From: Pocillopora verrucosa
Taxonomy: Eukaryota; Cnidaria; Anthozoa; Scleractinia; Pocilloporidae
Direction of reading: 5' to 3'
Assembly: GCF_036669915.1 (NCBI RefSeq)
Contig: NC_089316.1
Location: 9,106,382-9,170,381, forward strand
Length of the DNA: 64,000 nucleotides
The notes under the pieces were generated by a model, which saw only the letters and a list, made by a program, of their open reading frames with translations, did no database searches and was not told the origin of the DNA. The position numbers were made by a program, and so were the translations under genes. Positions 34,684 through 46,260 of the stretch are shown piece after piece (position 1 is the first letter of the stretch; the number at the start of each line of letters is the position of its first letter).

Positions 34684-36053
34684 CAGAGATCTACTAATTC
34701 TCCAGCTATTGCCCATAACTCTTAAACAAAATTTTGATGTCATATTCGGACTTAAGGGATATTCCCCCATTACTTTATACTACTCTTCTGTAACCATACT
34801 TCCCTTTAAAAACCCTCTCCATTGTACCTAATCTAAATAAAAAATTCATGTAGTGCTAATCACGAGGTCAATACAGCTCTGTCTCTTTAGCACCAATTCA
34901 TCTTCATTTCAAACTTTTCTTTTATCTCCAAAATACAAAAACGACACCAAATACACATACTCTCAGAATAAATTAACTGGTCGCCAATAATGTGTTTTCA
35001 AGATAAAGTTGTCACCATTTAAATAAAGGGCTTTACATAGTAATCAAAAAATTCTACAATCCAACCCTTTTGGAAATACACTAAAACACAGGTTGTCTTG
35101 GACTTTGCCCAATATGGAAAATACATGCAAGAAAAGTTACTTTCTAGGCAGGAAAGTGACCTACTTGTCACCATTGGAAAGTCTTCTTTTTTCATTACTC
35201 GAGTGTCTTTCATTTGTGTGACAAATACTCTTTTGACTTTTGTCCTAAGCAAGGGCATGTGCCCGGGATGTAGACTACAATATCAGAAAAAAAAATGATG
35301 AATTTTCATGAGGGACTCAGATTACCCTCTAATTTTTTTTTTCAGAAGCATCTCCCTAACCTGGAATCTTGAATCCTCAAATCTGATTGGCTAATTACAT
35401 GCTTGTTACTGGTCCACCTTTTTACAATATGGACCATGATCTGTAATTATTTCCATAACATTTAAGGCAAAGCAGAAAAAGAAAACTAACAGAAAAAATA
35501 AACAAGTTATTTACCACTCTAGCTCTAGTGCCAATTAGAAAGGCAAAATATGCCTTGCACAGTTTGTCCATGCAATCAGCAAGCCTGTAACATTTTACCT
35601 AAGAATCATTGTTTTAAGATAGGTCTAAAACAGCAAAAGTTAGTCTATCAAACTAACTAGCAAAAATTACCATTACCATTGTGCCTTACGTTGTGGCACT
35701 ATGTGGCAAGGCAAAACCAATGAATACCCCAAAGATCATGAATCAACCCTCTTTATCAAGGAAAAGATTAATTATTTAATATATAAATGAAACAACATTA
35801 CCAACTTCTTTATGTCTATCAATTGCAAGCATATGTAAAACCCAGAGGGTGACCAGTTCTTTCATTCTGTTGTGCACAAATTTGGTGAATCCATGAATAT
35901 CAAAAAAAAATATTCTTACTTATTTTTAATCTAAAGTGAGCACACTAAAATCTACCTGATAATTTACTAGGATCAAACAATCCTTTGCCATGGGTCATTT
36001 GTACTATCCATCATTAACTTTCCTGAAACTTCAGCCAAATGTTTAATCTTTCT

Positions 36054-39000
36054 TTACTTGGTGTTCTCTTGGTGTTCTCTTGGTTCATCACTTGTGTTGA
36101 TGTCCTTAGTGGGTGGTGGTTGGGTTTTGATACTTCCTACGAAAGCGAGTTGACGAAGAAACCCTGCATTACTCCATAACAATATTAATTTACAAAGTTA
36201 CAGTTGTTGCTGAGCACCAGCTGCCAGCAAAGTTTGCCAGATGAAAAAGAGGCAATCTTCGGCTATATCTTTTGGCTGGCAATTGCTTAGCACAACACAG
36301 GCATCTCTGAGGTTACACACTCATAATCCTTACAATATCAAATTCTACCTTTGAGCTGCCTCACTTGAAATTTCAGGTGACAGCCTAATTTGCTGGCTAC
36401 AAGCTTGCACAGCCAAAAGAAATCAGAAGAATTAAAGTAGAACAAATGCACCCAAGCCATACCTTGTAACTGTACCAGTTTTAAAGCATTATTCGCAGCT
36501 TCTTCCCGTGAAATTTCCACAGTTTTTCCTGATCCATAGCAAGTGAGGGGAGGAATAGATGACACATTGATAACAGTGAGAAATTCTCTTTCCTAGAGAG
36601 AAAAAATGATTACATTAGCTTGAAAGCCAGAGGCTCAGTCGTGCTAGAGCTTAGTAACACTTTCAGTGGCAAGAAGGAACTGAGCACATGATTCCTCCTT
36701 TCCTCCACACAAAGTGGGGTGGAGGGAGGGCAATGGCCAAGAATGAAAGAAGGTACTAACCTTGGGGTAATCAGTAAATTGTACTCGAAGTCCTTCAACG
36801 TCAGCCAAATGTAACAGCTTCTGAACAGGTGTAGGAGGTTTTCCTGGTGTAGTCTTTACCACAGGTGCTCCAGGAGCCCGATTTAGTCCACCTTGAACAG
36901 TAGGCTCCTGATAAGCAAAAATAGTGCACTAAACATCAGAATCATAGAGTTAGACAAGAATTGCTGGTTGGGCAATCTAATTGTCGAGTAAAACTGTTAT
37001 CCATTATATATCATATGGTAAGCTGAATTATATGTGCCCTTCTGACCGGTTCTTACTCATGGTGCATTGGAGGAAAGATGCACAGATGACCTCACCATTA
37101 TACCATTTCACTTTTTATCGTATAAAACAAATATGTTCAATGTTGCCATGAGTCTTCACAGAAATAGATTACAGAAGATGCCAAAAAGTGTTAGATCATC
37201 AGTAACACACTCCACAGCATTTTAAGTGTCACTTTTTTCTTCTCATCACATTTTGACATAATCTATGTACGATCTAATACTAATTATATAATAAGCTCAG
37301 TTATACATGCATTCTGATTGGTTCTCACTCATGATCTATCAGAGGATAGACGTATAGATGACATCATCATTAAAACCTTTTTTAATTCTTTATTACATAC
37401 AACAAATAGATTCCAAGTTGCCGTGCATCTGTTCAGTAATAGATCACAGAGAACATCAAAATGTGGTAAGAACATCAGCGACACACTCTGCTGTGCCTCG
37501 TGTGCCACTTTTTTGTTCTTACCACATTTTGACATCATCTGTGATCTATTACTGAACAGCTGCACAGCAACTTGGAATCTATTTGTTAAATAGATCCCAG
37601 GCAATACAGAATTTATTTATTTGAGAGATAGGAAATAACATTTCTTGTCCATACCTGCGGTTCCTGCTTGACTTGAGCAATGGGTGCAACAACAGAGTTC
37701 ATCATATCTGATCGAGTTTGCTTGGCTAGCTCTGGAACCATTGGGAGTAGTCCAGGCTTCAGCTGTCGACCAAGTATGGTGGGTGGTTCTGTGTTTGTTC
37801 CATTAGCATTTACAGAAGCCTTCTGGTCTGTGTCACTCCTTTCTGTTTTCACAGCCTTATCTCCCTAAAAAAGATACAAGGAGTCTTATGTCTCACATCA
37901 GACATGCACCAATGCAAAAAGCCATTAACCCTTAAGAGTGACTGTCTTCTAATTTCTCCTCACTGGATCATCCCTTAAATCAAATATTTAGGTCGTGAGA
38001 ATAAAGGAAATGATCATCAATTTAAGAAGCTCCGGATTGACAAACAAATTCTCTTTGTCATTACTATAAGGAATGTAAAGAGAACAGTATGGAGAATATA
38101 GATACTAATGTAAGAAAGTAAAGGGTTAAGAACTTTAATGATCTCAAGAATAAGATACTAAACTTCTCAGTTTTTTTTCCCAATTATTGCTCAAACACTT
38201 GCAATCATTTATCTGATTAACCCTTTGACTCCAAAGATCTGATTACTAATTCTCTCATCTAGCTGCAAGGTATTTCCTTGTAAATTAGTTGCAAGACTTT
38301 AGTGTTAGATCAAGATAACAATTTCTCCCTGATAAGGTTGAGTATCCTCACTAACGATTTAGTGGATAATGTGTAAATTTCATGGGGAGAAGTTGCATGT
38401 TAATCCCTTCTAGAAGTAACCCTCACACTCTCAAGATCTCATCAGTAATTCCCCTTACTGTCTTCAATACAATTCTTATCAAGTTGGTTTGGAGAATTTG
38501 GTATTGGATGAACTGATTGTCCCATAATTTATGTTTTCTTTATTCCCATAACTTGTCTGCTTGATATTATATTGATATTGTAAGGAGATATTCTGTCTTG
38601 GTCACTGACAGGAGTGAAAGGGTCAAAGATTGTCTCAATTACATACCTGAGTACTTGCAGTAGTTGATTGTCCTTCAGGAGAGCGAAATCCAATCAGTTG
38701 TAACATGGCTTCAGCAGCCTTTTTCTTAGCTTCCTTCTTGTTTGAACCACATCCAGTAGCCTTGTGTTGACTGACAGTCACCTGTATTTTAAATTCCCTT
38801 TCATTTCCCTTTGCCTTCTCGTAAAGAAGTTCGTAGTCTGGTGGCTGATCATGTCTTCGCTGAAGAATCTGCCCCAGAATACTGACTGGGTTCAAGGAAG
38901 GATCTATCTCACCTTTTGGTTTTTCATGATAGGAGATGCGAGGCCCACGGCGAGCAAAGCGACCAGCTTTCTTGTAACTTGTTTCATCTTTGGGTAGTTC

Positions 39001-39987
39001 AGGTAGCTTTTGCAGTTCTTCCAGCATTTTCCGAGCAGCCTCTTGTTTTGCATCCTTCTTCTTGCATCCCTCTCCCAATGTTGTGAAGTCACCCACAGTG
39101 GCACTCACCACAAAACGCTTCATGTGGGGAGGGCCACTGCTCTTTACATCTTCAAATCCTACTTGCAGTTTCCGTTTAGAGGCTATCTCATACACCTGAC
39201 TAATCTCAGATTTCACTTCAGTGATACTCTGCCTGGGAGAACTCTCCAATTGGTCAACTTTGCTTTCACCATTTTGATTAGCTGTTTTTGATTCTTCAGG
39301 AGTGGAAGAGGTGGTAATCCTATCCATAACAATAGCCATCTCATCTCGCAGCATCTGGATTGCTTTAGATGCTGCATTTTGACGAGCTTTCTGCTTGTCA
39401 CGTCCTTCACCATAGAATTCCTGGTCTCCTACCATCAGCTGGACACAAAAGATTCTGGGTACACGGGGTGGTGGAGGCCGGGAATGAAACCCATTTTGGA
39501 CATATGGACGATAGTGATTCCCTTGACTTGGGTGTGCAATGCTGTAAGAGGGACGGGGTCGAGGCATGTAGTGATGCAAGCCAGTGTGATGATGTTGCAT
39601 CTGGAGGTTAGGATAGCCCATGCTGATTGGTTGATAAGGGGACAGTATCTTTGGCTGCAGGTCATGGTACTGAATCAGCTTCCCAAGCTTCATCCCCATC
39701 ACGTTCAGTTCCACTGTCGGAGTGATGTTGAACTGTTGGATGTTTGGTTTCTCGATCTCTGGCTTTGTTAACCCACAATTCTCCAAACCTGCTGTGGCTG
39801 CTGCATGTCTGGCGCTTCTAATACTTGTAGCTTTGCCTTGCCATGTTCCCACGTCGCCCAGGGTCAGCTGTACAGTAAACGTTCGTTGGTGAGCTGGTCC
39901 GGTTTCCTCGATGACTTTGTATTCGGGGTTTAGTTTGTTGGCTTTGGCAAGTTCGTTCATCAAGCTTACAGGCGTTTTCTGAGCCAT
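36054..39987 (-). CDS. STAU: Double-stranded RNA-binding protein Staufen
   Basis: Binds dsRNA stems in mRNAs for localisation, translation control and Staufen-mediated decay. Five minus-strand exons: 39987-38647, 37864-37655, 36907-36761, 36592-36463, 36163-36054; 1938 nt, 645 residues. dsRBD1 is at about 3-72 (TPVSLMNELAKANKLNPEYK, GPAHQRTF). dsRBD2 (about 90-217) is split by a Pro/His/Tyr-rich loop before FCVQLMVGDQEFYGEG, a Staufen hallmark. dsRBD3 is at about 256-330 (GPPHMKRFVV, GEGCKKKDAKQEAA), dsRBD4 at about 366-434 (GCGSNKKEAKKKAAEAML) and the C-terminal dsRBD5 at about 540-612 (VQFTDYPK). The KKxAKxxAA RNA-binding helices are intact in 3 and 4. Exon 5 is chosen because its acceptor restores frame after CAA|G; read-through past 36463 gives an unlike tail. 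One Staufen gene, so neither STAU1 nor STAU2 is implied. Confidence 0.95.
37005..37275. repeat. Foldback element D, copy 4
   Basis: In Staufen intron 2, decayed: head GACCGGTTCTTACTCATGG, arm end CACATTTTGACATAATC. Confidence 0.65.
37287..37602. repeat. Foldback element D, copy 5 (well preserved)
   Basis: Head TATATAATAAGCTCAG, then arms of about 65 bases: GATTCCAAGTTGCCGTGC ... ATGTGGTAAGAACA and TGTTCTTACCACATTTTG ... CAACTTGGAATC. It sits 53 bases upstream of Staufen exon 2's donor end in genomic coordinates, i.e. near the start of intron 2. Confidence 0.85.
37925..38129 (-). mobile_element. MITE family B, Staufen intron 1
   Basis: TTAA 37925-37928 and TTAA 38126-38129 are both present. 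Confidence 0.8.
38217..38421 (-). mobile_element. MITE family A, Staufen intron 1
   Basis: TTAACCCTTTGACTCCAAAG to CCCTTCTAGAAGTAAC, directly joined to a family C element. Confidence 0.75.
38417..38626 (+). mobile_element. MITE family C, Staufen intron 1
   Basis: GTAACCCTCACACTCTCAAG to GGAGTGAAAGGGTCAA; its edge lies 20 bases from the exon 1 donor. Confidence 0.75.
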
Positions 39988-40659
39988 TGATGAAATCGCT
40001 AGACTTGTGAAGTTGGAATATTAAAGAAAGTGATTAAAAAGGCGTAGAGAAAAGAGTGATTCTTCGTGGAAAGTTATCGATCGAATAATAAATAAGTTGG
40101 AAATATGGCCGTCGACTTCCACGTAACGGGCTAGAGGATACGATATGTTGATTCGAAATTACCACTAACTTCCACTAGGAAATTGGCGGTAATAACAGAA
40201 GAAGGGAAAAAAGAACGGAAAGGTTATGAAGTCGACGAGAATCAGTGAGGAGACCCCACACTTTTGAAGAAATTTGTTTTCTTTCAAAAGTGGACTAAAA
40301 CGCCAAACATGAGGTCTGCTCGCCTTAACGTCACTCGAAAGAAGCAGTATCCCAGAAGCCTTTGTTGCAGAAAAGGAAACGACAAATGCTTTGTCAGGGG
40401 GAGGGTAAGTAATCTGCTTTCCGGCGTGAAACTTCCGTCACTCCAAAGATTTTCAGTGAAGATGAACGAGTCCTGTTGCTTTAGTTATTGAAATAATTTT
40501 TAATTTCATTCATACCATTCAACAAACTCAGACAATCTCTTCTGGAAAAGCCTGTTCCAAGTTTCAATGAATTAATACAAATAAATATATAGTATACAGT
40601 TCAAATGAAGACTGATATCTTGTCCGACCTTAAGCTAAGACAAGACTAGCAAGTTTCAC

Positions 40660-40792
40660 TTAACCTTTAACATGCACATGCATATTCTCCATACTTTTTT
40701 CTCTCTCTCTCTCACTATATATATACATATACATATATTCCTGAGGTGCTGACAAAGAGAATTTATTTGACAATCAAGAGTAATTGTGGCTG
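40660..40792 (+). mobile_element. MITE family B fragment with microsatellite
   Basis: TTAACCTTTAACATG, then a (CT)n and (TA/CA)n stretch replaces the middle; the rest stops after GACAATCAAGAG. Confidence 0.65.
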
Positions 40793-41311
40793 CTGCCCGA
40801 CTGTTGGCCAACTACTAGCTGACAATCAGCCAACAGTCCACCAGTGATGGTTGGCTAACTAAATGAAAGAAAAATCAAGTAGAGATTGTTTACAAGAGTA
40901 GGGCAAGTTTTCCAAGCCAATCAGAGAGGAATTTCATCATTTTTTATGGATATAACCACTGTACAATGACATGAAATACTAATAATGCTTCCAGTAACGT
41001 TAGTATTGTTGGCCCTTTGTGGAAGGATTAACTTTTGTTAGTACTTAATGTTATTGAATTTATAATAACTGTACTTTAGAAGCATAAAGAACATGGCAAT
41101 CATGTAACATATCTAAGCTAATGATTATTTACTGTACCTCATAACATGTGTCAATGCTTTAATTGTGGTTAATAACATTGGCCCTTGATTGGGGATAAAT
41201 TATTTGTTTATAATCATCATCATTGAATTTACAATAAATGTTCTTTGTGAACACGACAAACATGACACCATGAATAGCAAAAGAAAAAAATGTCAAACTT
41301 TGGTCCCAAAT

Positions 41312-41733
41312 TTAACCCTTTACATCCTAGTTAACCCCTTGAGTCCCACTAGTGACCAAGACAGAATTTCTCCTTACACTATCAGTACAATATCAAATAG
41401 ACAAGTAATGAGAATAAAGAAAAATATCAATTAGGGGATTATTGGTGGATCCAATTCCAAATTCTCCAAACTAACATCACATGAATTGTATGACAGACAG
41501 TAAGGAGAATTACTAATGAAATCTTGGGAGTTCAAGGGTTCACATTAGCATTCACATTCTATACACAACTCTCTAAGTATTCTATGGAACAGACAAGAAG
41601 AATTTGATTGATGATCAGGGGCTCTTAAAATTGATGATCATTTCTTTTATTCTCATTACCTTTATATTTGATTCAAAAGAGATACTGTAAGGAGAAATTA
41701 GAAGCCAGTCACTCTTGAGGATAAAAGTGTTAA
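41312..41733 (+). mobile_element. MITE B split by a nested MITE C
   Basis: B begins TTAACCCTTTACATCCTAG (41312) and resumes after the insert at CACATTAGCATTCACATTC, ending TAAAAGTGTTAA at 41733. Confidence 0.75.
41331..41541 (-). mobile_element. MITE family C nested in B
   Basis: TTAACCCCTTGAGTCCCAC to TTGGGAGTTCAAGGGTTC. The right flank is TTCA instead of TTAA. Confidence 0.8.
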
Positions 41734-41782
41734 AGTGATATAATGAGATACTTTTTATGCATCAATCAATTCGAAGCCTCAA

Positions 41783-41800
41783 CCCCCCCCCCCCCCCCCC
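41783..41800 (+). repeat. Poly-C tract
   Basis: Uninterrupted C run of about 18. Confidence 0.9.
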
Positions 41801-42433
41801 CTCACAACAGGTAACCCACCATCCATTTGATTCTTTGAAGACTGATTTGTTCAAATTCCCAATCCCCGGGGCAAAAATTGTGTTCAAATGTCCCACCTAA
41901 ATTTTTTATAGAAGGCAAAATCAGTGACCACAACTTTCTACACATTAACCAAATTTAAAACCTAGACCTTATAAATCTTTTCTTCAAAGCCAATTACATG
42001 TGAAAGTTAACAATTTACCTTAAAACACCTCTATTTAAAGATATATTATTTGTATTCTGCTGGAAAGACTTGACATTTCCAGTTAAAATTCCCCACCCCA
42101 GCCAGGAAAGGCTCGAATTCCCCACCCACAGGGCACAAACAACAGTCATATGCTTATGGGTAGCCCAGGGAGGGAATACTGAAGCTTCAAATTGAATGGC
42201 ACATTAGTGAGTGAGACTATACACTATTAAGCACAATGGTAACTGTTGTCTTATTTGACCCTTTGTGTGGTCTAATGACCATAAAAATGAAATATACAGA
42301 AGTATGACAGCATAACTACTAGCTGTTGCAAGACATTATATTCTTCATAAATACATTTGCCTTCAAAATTGACATATTTGTCTAAGTACACAATGAAAAC
42401 CCAAAACAAATATTTTAGACAAAAAATTGATTA

Positions 42434-45400
42434 TCAAGAACAACATTCCTCAACAATTTCCTTTAGTTTGTCTTTATCAATGAGGTCAAATACTCCTTTT
42501 GCAAACTGGAAAAATAATCTTTCCATGAAATTGGACTTGTGAATTGTCATGCCTTCCAAAAAGGCAATATGTCCACCGTATGATGTCAAAACCATGGACA
42601 CCATAGGATTCTGTGCCAGCGTTTCAAGTGGTATGGCTGTATTTTGAAAGAGAAGAGAAACACATATGATGTATTGAAATAACATAGGTGCTTATGGTAC
42701 CACAAATATTAGATAAAATGCAAGCCTGTAAGATGTACAGTACCAAACATATTATAAGTCAGTGGAGACAGCTGCAACTTCAAAACATAGCAGCACAAAA
42801 ACAATCATAAGATTCTTTGAGAGAAGAATAAATTATATTATGTTACGTCATGTTATTAACCAGGTCAGAGGTCTGTATGGGTAAAAAGTGTCCCAGAGGT
42901 CTTGTGTATGGGCAGGGGCCATAGATGGAAAGTGTCACCAAAGACCCAGTGCACAATTTTTCCCATAAAGATCCATCAAGGCAGGTATGTAACAAATTCA
43001 TTTTTTCGCTGGTTTCCTTTTTTGCACTTTGCCACAAATGTTGCATAACAAAATTTGGGAGAGGAGAGGAAATACCAATTTGAAAATGAATGTTTTATGA
43101 GAGGATTATTGGATTTCATTAAAAAACACTTACCATGTAAAGGGGAAAATGGATCATCAGCAGCATTTAAACAAAGTACAGGTACTTTAATGGTATGTAA
43201 TGGTTTGGTGTGAAGGGAGGCAGCACTGTAGTATTCTTCATAGTTGCGATAACCAAATGTTGGTGTTGTAAATCTCTCATCAAATTCACGTATTGTCTGA
43301 GACTGTGAAAAAAAAAAATAAATAAATAAATAAAAATCTATTTCCAAATACAACATCATCTATTACATTATTTAACAATAATTCACATAAAGTTGAGGTG
43401 GCTATTCAATAGTGATCACTGAGCCTGAGGTGTATAGTTGCATGCTCAGGTGCTTTCGAATTCTGTTTTAAATTTGTTTTGTTTTTTAAACCACTCTGGA
43501 AATAAAGGAAGTTTTGTGCATGTTTTGTTTCAATTGTTTTGATTACTTGTACTGAGATAAGCAGCCACTTTCCACTAAAACTTAGCAGGTTTAATTAATT
43601 TAATCAACAAAAACTTCATAATATATCTTACCAATATTTATGAAAAGTGTTGCCCCAAACTTACCAGTAATAGTGCTACTTGTGTTCTTCAGAATTTAAT
43701 TTTCTGCAATTAAGTTTATTGCTACCTCATAACATAAAGCTGCCATTTCTAAATTTGCCGTCCCTGCTATAATCATGTTGTACCAGGTGATTTCATCAAG
43801 ATGTCATGCAATCTTCGACCAATCAAAGTGCGAGAATCTCTTTAATTAACCATTCATCTGAGCAACCACACAAAAAAATTATTTTAATTGGGCTCAAATA
43901 TTTATGAAAATTTAGAAGTGACTAAGGGTAACACTCTTAAAGGGGCACAAGGTGTAACTGTATTAATTAATAGCATCTCTAGGCATCAATAAAGATAGTT
44001 TTTACTTACCTTCAATGCATGGTGAATATCCAATGGTAGTTTTCCCACATGCCTTTCAAACATTTCAAGATTCCTATAAATAAAGCTGATGAGCTCAGTG
44101 ATTCAAATCAGACTGATAGATGGTATCACATATGCTAATGATGTAAAACAGAAATGATGATGGCAGCAAAGATTCAAGACCTGTTCTTGTGGAATTTTCC
44201 TGCATATCATGTCTAAAAGATTTTTCAATAGATGCTTCTTAAAGAGGAAACAAAAATTTCAAGATTCCTACAAATAAAGCTGATGGGCTCTGTAATTCAA
44301 ATTGGATTGATAGACAGTATCACATATGCTAAGGAAGTAAACCTAAAACAACAATGGCAGCAAAGATTCTCCTTAAACCCTTTATCTCCCAAGATCTGAA
44401 TAATAATTCTCCCTTCTAGCTGCTACACATATCCTTGTAAATTAGTCACGAGAATTTGGTGCCAGATCAAGACAACAACTTCTACCTGATAAGTTTGAAT
44501 ATTCTCATCAGCTGTTTGCTGGATAATGTAAGAATATTATAAGGAGAAGTTTCATGTTGATCACTCCTGGGATTTAAAAGGTTAAGACCTGTGCTAGCGG
44601 AATTTACCTGTACAACATGTTGACAAGATTTCTTGTTAGATGCTTGTTGAAGAGGAAACAGTTGATTGGTTCTTCCAAAGAATAACAGGACTCCATACAA
44701 TTCCATGGAACAGAGACAGCCATAACAGCAACAAGACCATGTCTATCTTCCTCACTCATTTCATTTACATAGTGAAGCATAATCATTCTGTAAGCAAAAA
44801 AAAAATTAAATATTATTCCACTGTCTAGTTGTGTTAAAGATTCCATTTTGTCATGTGTCTGTTCAGTAATAGATCACAGATGACATCAAAGTGTGGTAAG
44901 AACAAAAAAGTGGTACACCAAGTACAACTGAGTGTGTCACTTAATCCTTTACCTCCCATGAGTGACCAAGAGAGAATTTCTCCTTACAATATCAATACAA
45001 CATCAACCAGGTAAGTGATAAGAATGAAGAAAAATATTAATTTGGGAATAATTAGTTGATCCAATACTAAATTCTCTGAACTAACGTTGTAAGAATTGTA
45101 TGGTTGACAGTAAGGAGAATTACAAAATTGATCTGGGAGTTAAAGGGTTAATATGTTCTTTCCACATTTTGACATCTTCTTTGATCTATTACAGTACAGA
45201 CCCTTGGTAACATGGAATCTTTTTATGGAAAAAAATTTTGATAACTCTGACCTTTCAAAGTGCTTGCAAGAATGGACAAAACTCTAATTTAGCAGACCTA
45301 TAATTATATCCTTTTAATTGGCCATTTCTGAATTAACCTTGGCCTCTTTTTCAAGTGAGCCCTTGTGCTCATTCTTTCATATGATTGTAAGTTTTCATTC

Positions 45401-46228
45401 ACATGCAAATTAAACTCATTTTCATACAAATGGTTGAGCACCAGGCCTCGTATTTAAAGAGGCCAAAGGTAATTCAGAAATGGCTAATTATTATGATTCA
45501 TAAAACCCTGAAATATATTAAATGCCCTTTACTTTAAGAAAACTTACCCGCCCATTGAAACTCCTATGGCCAAAATTGGTGACTCTGGATAGATTCCATG
45601 GATGTGTGACAGAACAAACTTCAGGTCTTCAGTGTTAGCAGCACAGAAGGTACGTGGTGTCTGTGTTAGGAAAAAAAAAAAAAAGCTTTGTTATTCAAAT
45701 TTTCCTTTGCATGTCCTTTGCAGGACATCCTTTGCAATTGAAATGCTGCAATTAACATATGATGAACACTCATGGTTATAACATTCAGAAAAATTCACTC
45801 TCTGACCTTTAACTGAGAGGCACCAAATCCTCTGTGGTTGGCTACAATAGTCCTACAAAAAGAATAATGTTAATCTTTATATCTCTCAGTTTGTACATGT
45901 GCTATGATTGGTCAATTTAGCGGGCTGTATTTCATTGTATTGCCTGCGTGATTCAAAAGTTTACTTGAATTGAAATCTTTCCTCTCTGTTTAAACCCAGA
46001 AATATAAAATAAATGTCAACGACCTTATTTTCTCAGTCCACATTGTATGTTACAGAACCTCCAACTTGGGATATAAATCTGAACAGAAGATACTTGGTCC
46101 ATAACTTACAATAAGGACCTTGAGCTTAGTGAAATGTGAAAAAATGAAAGTTTGTTGTCAATAGTTTGATGTTCATATTTTAGTAAGGGAGGGGGGTTGC
46201 AAAACTGATTCCTGTTTGAGCTCTTTTC

Positions 46229-46260
<32 letters not shown>

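Larger units (their letters stand above)
31077..36053. other. Intergenic, SLCO to Staufen 3' ends
   Basis: 5 kb between convergent genes. It contains a long foldback (31346-31528), a D foldback (32722-32895), a MITE A (32911-33136), a TTAA-type element (33306-33506) and a MITE B (34475-34683). Open frames here are short and lack homology. Staufen's 3' UTR presumably covers the right part. Confidence 0.5.
39988..42433. other. Intergenic, Staufen start to ABHD3 end
   Basis: Staufen promoter/5' UTR at the left, then MITE B fragment with a CT/TA microsatellite (40660-40792), a nested B/C pair (41312-41733), a poly-C run (41783-41800) and the presumed ABHD3 3' UTR. No exon was recognised. Confidence 0.5.
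44061..44663. repeat. Tandem duplication in ABHD3 intron 6
   Basis: Left copy 44061-44253; right copy 44257-44371 plus 44584-44663, split by a MITE. Each unit runs from the 5' end of exon 7 through the intron to the 3' end of exon 6. The true exon 7 start is in the left unit and the true exon 6 end in the right unit; the two middle ends are relics. Confidence 0.85.

Noticed and set aside
36338-36462. Read-through of Staufen exon 4 into the intron
   Set aside because: A good donor at CAA|GTATGG and an in-frame final exon at 36163 explain the end better than an unusual aromatic tail.
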